From Panaeolus papilionaceus (lineage: Eukaryota > Basidiomycota > Agaricomycetes > Agaricales): 64,000 nt of DNA. Positions within the stretch are counted from its first letter, which is position 1, and every line of letters begins with the position of its first letter. Location: NCBI GenBank assembly GCA_015501605.1, contig JADNRZ010000012.1, forward strand, positions 868,001 through 932,000. The letters run 5' to 3'. The position numbers and the translations under genes are program-made. Shown here one piece after another: positions 36,632-46,581 of the stretch. The notes under the pieces are model-generated. The model was not told where the DNA came from. It was given only the letters and a program-made list of their open reading frames with translations, and did not search any database.

Positions 36632-37390
36632 CTAGCGCCCAGATCTAGCCCAACCACGCACATTCATTCGCCCTTGTCTCTGGGCCTCTCCCATGCGAAA
36701 CCCAGCGTGAAGGGTTGGTGGGCGGAAATTTTTATAGATTTCCCTTAGGAAAAACGTCAATATATCTCCTGCACGGAGATGATCTCGTGGAAAGACCTTT
36801 CCGTTCGTGATCGTGTACTCGCTGAGCTGTTCAACATTCTCGAAGACAGTCACAAACTGAGACTCGGAGGTTCTGCGACGGACAATCCACTCCGTAAGAT
36901 CAACCAAATTGACGTGAGTCTTTCGCATAATCTCAACACAACGACGTGAGCAATTCCAAATTTCTGGCTAGGCCGCGCAATGAGTCTGTCACTCACCTCT
37001 TTACACTCTGTTATTTCGCTTGGGGGAGTTGTGTTCCCTGTGGTATAGCACAACTTTTGCCAGCCTTCGATATTGTCCTTCATCCCATAAATTTGGTTGA
37101 ATTGGTCGACCAATGCCGCGTGATACTCCCGCTTCATCTCGCGGAACTGGAATATGTTCTGACGCTTGTCATCGTCTTCTGGAAAGCCGCGTGCCTTCCA
37201 GAGACGCTTGAAGTTGTTAGGTGCTGATGCACGCGGATCGTAGAAGAATGAGATGTTTGGCTTCTTTTCGTATTGACGAAAAAATGCTTCGACTGGAAAC
37301 TGGAACGATGTGTCAGCATTATGATAATTTTCACAATGATAAATCAAAAGAAGAATGTGAATAAAGAAGAAAAAACCGATTCCTAACCAT
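36632..37390 (-). CDS. Array gene C: small uncharacterised fungal protein
   Basis: Exons 37388-37390, 36997-37299 and 36632-36931 give about 201 aa. Exon 2: FPVEAFFRQYEKKPNISFFY, APNNFKRLWKARGFPEDDD, KREYHAALVDQFNQIYGMKD, GWQKLCYTTGNTTPP. Exon 3: IMRKTHVNLVDLTEWIV, FVTVFENVEQLSEYTI, KVFPRDHLRAGDILTFFLRE, then an Arg/Gly-rich tail. In this copy the intron before exon 2 happens to be open too, so a longer unspliced frame reaches back to 37707. The intron boundaries match those of the other copies, and I take the spliced form as real. Nearest relative: copy F. Confidence 0.75.
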
Positions 37391-37484
37391 CCCAAAATAC
37401 GTTCTATTTCAATCTTGAGACTTTGAACGTGTGGTGGGAGGGTTGGGGTGAGATGTGGGGATCCATAATGGAGGTGGTCATGGG

Positions 37485-37491
37485 TTTTATA
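37485..37491 (-). promoter_or_regulatory. TATA box of array gene C
   Basis: TATAAAA on the minus strand, 101 bp before the proposed ATG at 37390, in the same conserved context as copies A and B. Confidence 0.6.
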
Positions 37492-38116
37492 ATGCGAGTG
37501 TAAGTATGCACATGTATGAAGTGAGGCGTAATGTGGGTGCAGGGTAATTGTATTCGTGGGAGCTGGGTAATGGTTGTGCTTCTTCGATTGAATGGCGACA
37601 TGAGTCGGATAGGGAAAAGCACCCTTGTTTTGGTGTTTGTGGGCGCTATGGCGGACGAGCTTGAAACGTAGAGACAAAAATGGGAAGTTCGACTCGGTTT
37701 GAGTCAAGGCTAGTTTGATCCTAGTCCATCCTCAGTATGCGCTGTTATCACGAGCGAGACTCTGCTTATTTCCTGTCTGACACAAAATGGAAAGCTTTCT
37801 CTTCTTTTTGCTGCAAGGACGCCGAGTGTGGATGAATTTGGACGACCTCTTCTCATTGCTTGCTCATCTATTACTCCTGCATCCTGTCATGATGTCCTCC
37901 CTTTGATTACAAGGCTATCCCGACCCTCATAACAGCGACTAGACACTGTCACAGGTTGAGGATCGCCCGATTTCACTTCTGCACGGTTTAGAGCCTATTA
38001 CACCCACACAATCCTTATATAACAGACGACATTGGAAAAGGAGTACTACTAAGAGGGCAACAGTTATAATCTTGGTCCATGCCTATCCAATATTCTTCCG
38101 CCTCAATACATTCCTC

Positions 38117-38840
38117 TCAACGTCTCGTTCTAACCCGCCTTGCTCGGCCTGTGTACCCGATACCCGACCGATTTGCCTGAGAAAGCAGACGCAAGAAAAA
38201 TTTGAGCACATCTCCAGCGTGGATTACGCCTCCTGGAAAGACCTTGTCACTTTCGAACGTGTAGGTGGCTAGATCTTCCACGGTTTCGAATATCATCACA
38301 TGTGTCGTTGACGCGTCTCCTACCCACTCCGTCAAGTCGATTAGATTGACTTGCGTTTCTTGCATTATCTACAAAATAGGTCGAGAAGACGCAATAAGTG
38401 ACTTAATTTCAATTGTGCCGCTGAAGACAAGTGTTACTCACGGCTTTACATTCTTCAATCTCGTTTGGAGGATCAGCGGTCCCCGTAATGCGGCATATTT
38501 CCTGCCATCCTGCGATGTTGTCCTCCTTCCCATACAATTCGTTGAACTGATCCACGAGTGCCCTATTGTACTTTTTCTTCAACCTCCGATATCTTCTCCA
38601 TGTGGCAATATCATCCGAGTCGGATGAACACCCTCGTGCGACGCACAGTCGCCTGAAGTTTATGGGCGCTGACTCGGATGGAGAGTATGTAAATGGTGCG
38701 TTTCCGTCTTTCTCATAACGACAAAAGAATTTTTCAATCGGCAACTAGTAAGAGAGCGTTAGTATATGCTTTCATTAGAATACAATGATAGGTAAAAGAA
38801 AAACTAAGCGGAAGTGTAAGTAAGGGCAATTCCTAACCAT
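38117..38840 (-). CDS. Array gene D: small uncharacterised fungal protein
   Basis: Exons 38838-38840, 38442-38744 and 38117-38368 give about 185 aa, the shortest intact member. Exon 2: LPIEKFFCRYEKDGNAPFTY, APINFRRLCVARGCSSDSDD, KKYNRALVDQFNELYGKEDN, GWQEICRITGTADPP. Exon 3: IMQETQVNLIDLTEWVGDAS, FETVEDLATYTFESDKVF, IHAGDVLKFFLRLL, ending RARRVRTRR. The frame is intact with the same two introns as its siblings. Its promoter leader is more diverged than those of A-C, but the TATA box is kept. Confidence 0.75.
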
Positions 38841-38934
38841 CCCAAAAGACGTTCTGTTCCAATCTTGCGACTATGAACGTGTGGTGGGAGTGTTGGGGAG
38901 CGGTGTGGGGACTCGTCGCTGGTTGGGTCATGGC

Positions 38935-38941
38935 TTTTATA
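38935..38941 (-). promoter_or_regulatory. TATA box of array gene D
   Basis: TATAAAA on the minus strand, 101 bp before the proposed ATG at 38840. The surrounding leader differs from copies A-C, yet spacing is unchanged. Confidence 0.55.
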
Positions 38942-39169
38942 TGTCGAGACAGTGGGCGAGTTTGATGAAAATGCAACGTGGTATGAGGGGTAATTAAATT
39001 CGTGGGAGTGGGGTATGTCATGTTCATCTTGGATTGAATGGCGGCACAAGGGAAACGGGATCGGACAGCACTCATGTTTTTGTGTTTGTGGGTGCTATGA
39101 TGAACGAGCTTGAAACACAGAGCCCAATATGGGAAGTTCAACTCGGTTTGGATAACGGCTAGTCCAAAC

Positions 39170-39600
39170 CTAGCTCACCATAAGTACTGTCGTCGAGAGT
39201 GTGGCTTAATTCGGTTAAGTGTACTATGTAAGCCGAGTCAAAGAGGACATTGGGATCCTTATCATCGTGAAACATATCGAAAAACATACAGAGATACATA
39301 CAAGGTATTTATTCCTTATTCATGGTGTGTATGGAACATATCAGCCATTTTTTATGATAAGCAGATATGTAAGTTTCTGCCCGTAGTGAGAGTGCTCATA
39401 TGGACTGAATGCTCGATCGTGATTCGATACCCCACCCACTTTAACGTCGACCAAAACCAATCCCAGGCCTATATCTTGGCCGCTCAACCTCTCTATCACT
39501 AGGCTCGACGCGAAGGGTTGGAATAGCCACAGTCCGATTTTGGCGTTGACTCCCTTCTCCCTCACGAGGCCTGATCTGACGTTTCGGAACCAACCGCTTC
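39170..39600. repeat. Segmental duplicate, copy 2 (partner 35830-36300)
   Basis: Same-orientation partner of 35830-36300. Here the duplicated sequence runs into the complete gene E, showing that the partner segment lost the rest of its gene. Confidence 0.75.
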
Positions 39601-40277
39601 CCAAAGATCTGCCGCAAAAAAAACTTCAAGATGTCGCCAGCTTGAAGTTCGTCTCGTGGAAAGATTTTATCATTGGAGAGCGTGTACAAGCTGAGGGCCT
39701 TGACATTTTCAAAGATCGTCACGAACCGAGAGGACCTGCTGCCTATCCACTCTGTTAGGTCGACTAAGTTGACGTGGGTCCTTCTCATTATCTGAAGGAA
39801 CGGAAGGGCGCATTCAGGTTAGCGATCCAAATATCGAATCGAGGCGTCTATACTGCGGCTTGCTTTACGAATATTCTACTCACAGCTTTGCACTCTGTTA
39901 TTTCCCTCGGTGGATTAGTGTTTCCTGTAGCGCGACACAATGCTCGCCAGCCTTCAATATTGTCCTTCATTCCGTATATTCGGTTGAATTGATTGATCAA
40001 CGCCCTGTTGTACGCTCGCTTCAACTGCCGGAATTCGTAGAGATCGTGTCTCTCGTCGTCATCTTCAGGGTAATCAAGAGCCTTCCAAAGGCTCTTGAAG
40101 TTGCTGGGGGCCGATTCATTTGGATTGTAGACGAACGGGACGTCGGGCTTATTCTCGTATTGACGAAAAAATTCTTCTACGGGAAACTAGAACAATGAGT
40201 TAGCCTTTTCATTTTTTCTGGAGTTGACAAATCCTAAAGAGGAATGTGAATAGAGTAAGAAAGCAGTTCCTAACCAT
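39441..40277 (-). CDS. Array gene E: small uncharacterised fungal protein with extended tail
   Basis: Exons 40275-40277, 39884-40186 and 39441-39791 give about 218 aa, the longest member. Exon 2 is fully open: FPVEEFFRQYENKPDVPFVY, APSNFKSLWKALDYPEDDDE, KRAYNRALINQFNRIYGMKD, GWRALCRATGNTNPP. Exon 3: IMRRTHVNLVDLTEWIGS, FVTIFENVKALSLYTL, KIFPRDELQAGDILKFFLRQ, followed by a long Arg/Pro-rich tail ending RYRPGIGFGRR. The tail length is the main variation among copies. An internal exon like this has no start codon of its own, so simple ORF scans miss it. Confidence 0.75.
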
Positions 40278-40368
40278 CCCAAAAAACGTTCTGTTCGATT
40301 ATTTAGACTTTGAACGTGTGGTGGGAGGGTTGGGGTGAGATGTGGGGATCTGATTCAACTGGCATGGC

Positions 40369-40375
40369 TTTTATA
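40369..40375 (-). promoter_or_regulatory. TATA box of array gene E
   Basis: TATAAAA on the minus strand, 98 bp before the proposed ATG at 40277. Confidence 0.55.
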
Positions 40376-40753
40376 CGTACGACGAGTGTATGTGCATGTA
40401 TGTCCGTGTGATGCAAGGCGAAGCGTGGTTGGAGGATAATTGTCTTCATGGGAATGGCCCCTGGGGCATGCCACGCCCCTCTTCCATTGGATAGAGACCC
40501 AGGGGAAGGGGTCACAGAGGGTGTTGCTAGGGAATGACACCTGTGCTGTTCGTTTGTGGGCGCCATGTCAGTGGGTGGACGGAAGACTTATAGGGATTAC
40601 ATAGGGATAGAGGGATAGCTTGAATCTTTCGGCCTTGCTTCGGGGAATAATAGATATCCAAGTTTATTACTGGTACACATTAAAATATTCTGGCGTAAGA
40701 CATTTGAGCTATTCGACTTGATTCATGATTCATGGGAAGTAACCTCAAGCTCG

Positions 40754-41373
40754 TCAAACCAGACGACTCGCAGGCGGGTTGCGGGACTCTGACGACGAGG
40801 TTGGGTTTCGTTCAGGCTGTCCCTCCCCAATCTCTCGCTTGCGATTATCAGATAATTTCTAGGGAGAAGACAAGTAAATGAGCGCTCGGTCGAGCTCATA
40901 AAAATCGAATGTTGCTCACCTCACGCATTGCCTGCGCAGCAGCGATTACTGTTTCCAGTGTATTTTCGGTCAATTCAGACACCTATGAAATGGACCTCCA
41001 ATCATGAGGCGACGAAAGGTTTGGAAGAAAAGATACGTACAACTTCACCTGCCTGTCTTGACACTTTAGTGAAATGTTCTTTTGGTTGCTGGAAGTCTTT
41101 CTCATCCCAAGGGAGAGTAACGGGTCCCGAATCTGCGCTGGGTTTGTTAATCATCCGAGTCATTTCGGTGGTTCTCGAGTTCCAAGGGGTTTGACCATCT
41201 TGTGACGACTGGGGCAGATCACTGGGGCTAAGTGCAGGGCGCTTGCAGCCCTCCCAGACTCGGCGTTCATCCTTTCGTTGGATGTACCAAGAGGCAGTGA
41301 CAGCTCCGATAGCGAACCAGAAGATTCGACGGGGTCCTCCGTACATGAAGCGGGGTCGAAAGTGGCCGTACAT
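40754..41373 (-). CDS. Small membrane-anchored hypothetical protein
   Basis: Three exons join in frame: about 41040-41373, a 63-nt middle exon (VSELTENTLETVIAAAQAMR) and a last exon ending at 40754 (...NPPASRLV). Total about 165 aa. The N-terminus MYGHFRPRFMYGGPRR is basic, followed by one hydrophobic segment (IFWFAIGAVTASWYI) and then a charged, Pro/Ser-rich soluble part. This layout suits a single-pass protein of an inner membrane such as the mitochondrion or ER, with short basic N-terminus. It resembles small conserved hypothetical proteins of Agaricomycetes as I remember them; function is unknown. It interrupts the array between copies E and F and is unrelated to it. Confidence 0.65.
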
Positions 41374-41441
41374 GTGATTTGGTCAGAGGATCAAAGGTTG
41401 TGTTGAAGGATGGGTATAGCAAGCACTGTAAACCCTGCGTC

Positions 41442-42954
41442 GGGGTTAATAACCCCTTTGAAGTGAGATCAAGTCCTCCCGCGAAAGGGGGTATTCCATC
41501 ACTTGAAGATGCTCAGCCAAAATTGGAACTTGTGCAAAAGGAGTTTAAGTCACACTTACAGAGGGGGTATAGTAGTGTTTGCAGAGAGTTTTGGTACAAA
41601 ATTTACTCTTCTGAAAGAGGTTTATAACCCATTTAAGAACCCCGAAACCGGGAGGAAATTCTTCCCTAATTTTGAAACACTAAAACTCCTTATTTCAGGG
41701 TTATTCCCTCTAGTCAAGTGCTATTATAGCCCTTGGCTGGGGATTTTTTCCGCCCTGTCTGCATAATAAAAATATCATATTATATCAAATCTATAGACAA
41801 ATACAACCCGGTATTAACTAGATAAATGCAGAGATAATAAATCTACATTCAGGAAAGCCATGGATGGTGCACACAATAAAATAAAAACAAGATACAAGAA
41901 CTCACCATGACCTGCATATAATGTCTAGACATCGAAGAAGGGAAGTTGTGACCTGTACCTGCATCCTTTTTCATCCCAACCTCCCCCTCGACGAGCCCAC
42001 CGAGCTGCAAACATAATTAAGCTGGGGTAAAATCGGTCATGAAGGTCAAATAACTTACAAAGAATACGTTGGCCTGGCTCCATTCCCTCGTCAAACTGTT
42101 ACCCCCGAAATTGCAGTAGACTAAGATATATGCTGAGTACACAATAGTGGCATTGAAAGGAGATGATGGTGAGTAGGAGAAAGACGATGGGTGAAAGATA
42201 AGGGAGGTGGACGAATGTTGAACGAACTTCAACCACCAGTCACGTGTTTTGTCCAAACACGCCTCGGCATCACCCTTTGTTTGTACCAAGGCACTTTTTT
42301 TTCGCTAAGTCCACTGGCTATCAGTGGTCGCTCAAACTCACAACATCCAGTAACATTGGACCATTTGAGTTTTACTTGAAATTATTATATGTAAATTATG
42401 ATGCCAGCTATTACAGTTTGCTATCAAACTATTCAATATGTGTCTATGAATTTAGTACGAAAGGCAACATAAACCCCTCCCAGAAGGGGTTTTCCATGAA
42501 TTCCTCGAACAGCCCATTCAAGTTTTCCATCATTCTAACAAAGGTTTCTCATAAAAACCTTGTTCTGAACCTCGTTTGCAAGGGTTTTATAAACCCCAAG
42601 TTGTGTGGTTTGATATAAAGCAAAAAAAAACCACAAACTTGAGGTTCCGACTGCTGAGAGTAAAAACCCCTCTGAAATGAGGGTTGACAAAATTCCAAAT
42701 ATGGAAACTGCTCCTCAGAGGGGGTGTCAATCACAAGTACGAAAAACCCCTCAGAAAGGAGGTTTGAAAAACCCCCAAATAAAAATACCCCGCCTCAGAG
42801 GGGGTGTTGACCACAAGTAAAAAAATCCCTTCTGCCGAAGGGGTTTTCACTCCCTCATTCGAGGTTATGACGAAACCCCCTAAAAAACTCCTTCTTGTAG
42901 CTCCTCCCGGTGGGGGTTTTCACCCCTGCCCAAATTGAGGGGGTTAATAACCCC
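41442..42954. repeat. Block of GGGGTT/AACCCC palindromic repeats bounded by one shared 15-mer
   Basis: Many short inverted pairs of AACCCC and GGGGTT occur at 41442-41760 and 42470-42970, for example AAACCCCTCCCAGAAGGGGT near 42474. Two longer units share CAGAGGGGGTGT followed by CACAAGTA (about 42717 and 42796). The 15-mer GGGGTTAATAACCCC occurs at both edges, 41442-41456 and 42940-42954. The middle (41780-42420) is different and holds a weak gene candidate. This may be a mobile element or decayed tandem repeat; no coding part of a transposase is seen. Confidence 0.6.
41906..42289 (-). CDS. Weak candidate for a small gene inside the repeat block
   Basis: Not recognised. The frame from 42289 (MVQTKGDAEACLDKTRDWWL) reaches a good donor GTAAGT after EWSQANVFF (42059). 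Acceptor TTTGCAG leads in phase into LGGLVEGEVGMKKDAG... (41906-42004), which ends at another good donor GTGAGT. A following exon and stop were not found. It contains one moderately hydrophobic stretch (FNATIVYSAYILVYCNF). Two well-formed splice sites in phase are suggestive but not proof. Confidence 0.3.
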
Positions 42955-42964
42955 CGAGTTGGGT

Positions 42965-43427
42965 TCACAGTGAAGTACTAGTTGAAGCCAGACGCACCCC
43001 TATTTATACGTTTGCACTCTCCCCTGCCCACCGGGTGGCCAACGCAATGCCATCCGCCTTCAAATGCTGCGTACTCTGCTCGGCTGGGTATGATGTATGA
43101 TTCGTGAAGGGCGGAAATAGCAAGCACCACAAGCCGCGAGGGCTGCGTCTCCCTTTAAATTGTAGGTGGCTGTGCGGTTCACGCATCACTGGACCACTAC
43201 CGAATGATTGCGTCAGATGATTAGGCAAGGTTAAGAGCGCCCTGCACATCCGTTCAGCATGTATGAGCACATCGTAATGACTACTTCAGTAAAAATTGTG
43301 TCGGGCTAAATCAAACTCATCGTTTGAACTTCGGTGTTGAACGGAGTACTACAAAGGGTGCGTATACATTGTTGACGCTAGTAGTACTAAGTACTAGGTT
43401 CGAACATGGCTCAACGTTCAATCCTGT
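42965..43427. repeat. 3' flank of array gene F, duplicated downstream of gene C
   Basis: From about 43170 the sequence parallels 36330-36640 behind gene C, for example GATTAG-CAAG...AGAGCGCC, ACTACTTCAGTAAA and AAATCAAACTC-TCGTTTGAAC. The C and F units were thus duplicated with their 3' flanks. The first 200 bp show no gene. Confidence 0.6.
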
Positions 43428-44180
43428 TTAACGCCCGGATCTACCCTGTCCACGTCCATTCCTTCGGCTTTGTCTCTGAGCCCCTCCCTCGCTAGATCCA
43501 ACATGTAGGGTTGGAGCACGGAAATTTCCAAAGATTTTCCTTAGGAAAAACTTCAGTATATCTCCTGCGTGGAGGTGCTTTCGCGGAAAGATCTTCTCGT
43601 TCAAGATTGTGTACTCGCTGAGCTGTTCAACATTCTCGAAGACAGTCACAAACTGAGAGGGTCCGTGACTGACAATCCACTCCGTAAGATCAATCAAATT
43701 GACATGAGTCCTTCGCATGATCTGAGCACAACGACGTCAGCAATTACAAGTTGCTAGCTAGGCTGGGCAATGAGTTTGTCACTCACGGCTTTACACTCCC
43801 TTATATCACTGGGGGGAGTCGTGTTCCCCGTGGCGCGACACAACTTTCGCCAGCCTTCAATGTTGTCCTGCATCCCGAATATTTGGTTAAATTGGTCAAC
43901 CAATGCTGTGTGATACTGCCGCTTCATCTCGCGGAACTGGTATATGTCGTGGCGCTCATCGTCATCTTCTGGAAAGCCATGCGCCTGCCATAGTCGTTTG
44001 AAGTTGCTGGGTGCTGATGCACGCGGATCGTAGAAGAATGAGACGTTCGGCTTATTTTCGTATCGACGAAAAAATGCTTCGACTGGAAACTGCAACGACG
44101 AGTTAGCATTACGAGATTTTTAACAACGATAAAGTTAAAAGAAAAATGTGCAAGCAGAAAAAAAGCCGATTCCTAACCAT
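43428..44180 (-). CDS. Array gene F: small uncharacterised fungal protein
   Basis: Exons 44178-44180, 43787-44089 and 43428-43721 give about 199 aa. Exon 2: FPVEAFFRRYENKPNVSFFY, APSNFKRLWQAHGFPEDDDE, KRQYHTALVDQFNQIFGMQD, GWRKLCRATGNTTPP. Exon 3: IMRRTHVNLIDLTEWIVS, FVTVFENVEQLSEYTI, KIFPRKHLHAGDILKFFLRK, Arg/Gly/Ser-rich tail ending GQGRSGR. Very close to copy C along the whole gene. The frame is intact. The upstream leader is diverged and contains small indels, but GGGATG|GTTAGG and the TATA box are kept. Confidence 0.75.
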
Positions 44181-44284
44181 CCCAAAATACGTTCTGTTTC
44201 AATCTTGAGACTTTGAACGTGTGGTGGGAGGGTTCGGGGTTATGGGAGATATGGGGATATGTCTCGGTAAGACGTCGTAGTGGG

Positions 44285-44291
44285 TTTTATA
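44285..44291 (-). promoter_or_regulatory. TATA box of array gene F
   Basis: TATAAAA on the minus strand, 111 bp before the proposed ATG at 44180. Confidence 0.55.
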
Positions 44292-44699
44292 TGTATGTGT
44301 ATTGTACGTATGTGGGGTGCAATGACGGGTGCAACGTGGTTGGAGGGTAATTGTATTCATGGGAGTGGGTTTTACATTTTCATCCAAACTCAATCGCGGC
44401 ATGAAGAAAGCAGGTGCTCCAGAAAGCGGCATTCCCTTTTGGTGTATTTGTGGGCGCAAATGCTGCACTCGAGACCAGGATTCAGATACGTACAATGTTA
44501 TAACAAGGCAAAATCATGTTGTGTGCTGTGTTATTCGGCCACATTGTAGACTCGTGTCAATGTAATGCCCCGACCGCACGGGTTGGTCATGCCAACTACT
44601 ACTCTATCTACAAACTTCATAAACTCAGACTTGAAGCACTCTTTCGAAGGTCAAGAGATGGTAAGCACGGATTTCTAATTGTATGTTCGATTTACCCCT

Positions 44700-45051
44700 C
44701 AGCCTCTTCATGACAATCTGCCGTTCACATATGTCATAGACCATCAAACCCAACTGTCTGCTGCTCATCCAATTCTTCACTCAATACCAAAATATAGGCT
44801 TCCACAACCTCCCCTCCGAATCACAGTCAGCCGCTGCAGATTTCCAGCGCCTATGCTCATTCCTCAAACAGCGTAACGAGCGCGAACGATTGGCCGAATA
44901 TCAGAAGACTCGTCGAGCGTACGACGAGGCCGCCCTGACGAAGCAATTCGACCATGTGTATGGGCGTCGGATTGATGATCATATGGCCTGGCGCACGCTA
45001 TGTACTCGAATCAGCGTGAAACATATGTATACTGTCGATGAGCACTGCATC
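44700..45051 (+). pseudogene. Divergent, truncated plus-strand member of the array family
   Basis: The frame SAAADFQRLCSFLKQRNERE, then TRRAYDEAALTKQFDHVYGR and HMAWRTLCTRISV matches exon 2 of the array genes (NF-RL ... YN-ALVDQFN-IYG ... GW--LC). Upstream LHDNLPFTYVIDH may be the start of exon 2, in a different frame. The exon ends at a normal donor (GTAAGC at about 45052), but no 'THVNLVDL' exon follows within the next kilobase. It is either a decayed copy or a distinct gene whose second half has been replaced. Confidence 0.55.
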
Positions 45052-45239
45052 AGTAAGCCGCTATTTTTTTGATTTTTATATCGTTCTCCGATTATTTCCG
45101 TTTGAATCAGCTCATCGTTCACGCGCTGCGCCCTCTTGGTTTTCGTCACAGGTTCGATGGTTTTCTTTCTATTTCCATGATTTGCTATCGTTTTATATAT
45201 ATCCTGTCCGTAGTTTACAACGAATACAAGAACTTCTCC

Positions 45240-45830
45240 CCGCCTTGTATTTCGTATTTCGTGTTTCGTGCTCGTATTTCGTCCTTCGTCGTCGTCCTGG
45301 GTCCGTGTACACCCTCGTCAGCAGTTATTCTCGTCGTCTTCGTCGTCTTCGTCCCTCGCCCCTCGCCACTCGTCTCAGCTCATATCTCACTCGCCTTACC
45401 CTCCGTCATCCTCATCTCTCCCACGTATCTCTCCCACGGACTCGTACCGCGCGTCACTACCTTCCCATTCCGTCCCACCATCTCAGCATTCTCCAATCGC
45501 ACCTTCAACACCACTCAGCTTTCACTCAGATATCCCCACGCGCACATCTTTTTGGAGCCCACCGTGAGGGGTCTTTTTGAGTGATCCCCACATTTATTCA
45601 TCTTCATTACATCATTCCACTCATCTTTCCGTCACTTTCGCCACCCGTCCTGTATTCCCAATTAATGTTCATCTATTCCATCACTCGGCAGCGTTCTCTC
45701 ACTCATGTTCATCATGCCAGCACCCGGTTCACCTTCAGCCCCCATCTTTGATCCAGCCAAGCCTCGCAATCTCTTCGATATTTCGATATCCTCGAATTTC
45801 TTTTGTCACAAGCCAGCGTCTTGATTGACC
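45240..45830. other. Pyrimidine-rich low-complexity stretch
   Basis: The plus strand is dominated by C and T with CGT/TTTCGT and TCGTCG repeats (45245-45360) and CTCTC/CATC runs beyond. Long frames in all plus-strand phases (45038-45828) are Ser/Pro/His/Leu-rich and reflect composition, not coding. Confidence 0.6.
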
Positions 45831-45839
45831 TCAAGAAAA

Positions 45840-46240
45840 TCAAGTCGGCGGTTCGATACGTAGATTTTGATGTCAGTCATCTCTGGAGGTCGGCAACAGT
45901 ATTTTCAGCGTCTTCGCCCAATTATGAAGCGTTTAAGAAACTTGAGGTTATGAGCTTTATCCTGACGCCGACATCAGCAGTACATTCACCACTGGTCAGC
46001 TCCTCGACCTCGTCTCTCGAACCCAACAACGTGACATTTCTTCCATCAGCCACGATGATGCTTTGGTGGTATGAGCGCCCAGCTCAAGGTGTATGATACG
46101 ACGAATGTGCGCGTTGTTGGTGCTTCGATGATGCCTATGCAGGTTAGTGCTCATCTTTCGGCGACGCTTTATGGTGTTTCGGAGAAGGCTGCTAATTTGA
46201 CCAAGGCTTCGTGGCCTTGGTGCATCTTGTTTTAGAGTTT
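45840..46240 (+). pseudogene. Relic 3' end of a GMC oxidoreductase
   Basis: The final 150 bp encode SAQLKVYDTTNVRVVGASMM, PMQVSAHLSATLYGVSEKAA and KASWPW, nearly identical to the C-terminus of the GMC gene at 31.1 kb (NAQLKVYDTTNVRVVDASMM..., KASWP). The active-site VAHPVGTASM segment is not intact ahead of it and the upstream frame is broken several times. It is a decayed copy, on the opposite strand to the intact gene. Confidence 0.7.
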
Positions 46241-46581
46241 GAATGTGGACTTGTTGTCGTTGTATCTGTGATCGGACATTTGCCAGTGTATTGACAGTGT
46301 ATGATATTCTGATATGATATTGATAAATGCTTGTAGTAAGTAGGTACATAGCATTAAAAATAGAAGGTTAAAACGAGACTTTTGATATCAATGCTACAAT
46401 TACTACAAAACCCGCTCAGTCCACACAGCATTTGGACCAATGTGTGGAGCTTGATACGTGACCACTGTGCTCTTTGTCGCCTTCCTCTCACCCTCCCCCT
46501 CAGTTTTTCCTGCCCCTTTCCCCATTGTTCCCACTTCTCTAACGACCCAAAAACCAAATCCAGCAGTGCATTGATGTAGAT
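46241..46581. other. Short intergenic region before NACHT 4
   Basis: No gene recognised; presumably the promoter region of the truncated NACHT gene. A pyrimidine-rich tract lies at 46480-46560. Confidence 0.45.

Noticed and set aside
42700..42960. Telomeric repeat tract
   Set aside because: AACCCC/GGGGTT motifs are separated by unique sequence and are not a continuous TTAGGG-type array.
41442..42970. Possible CRISPR array
   Set aside because: Repeats are short, irregular and mostly inverted pairs, with no constant spacer length; the genome is eukaryotic.
45038..45584. Two overlapping frames of 171-180 codons
   Set aside because: Composition follows the pyrimidine-rich tract; all three plus-strand phases are open, none has a recognisable domain.
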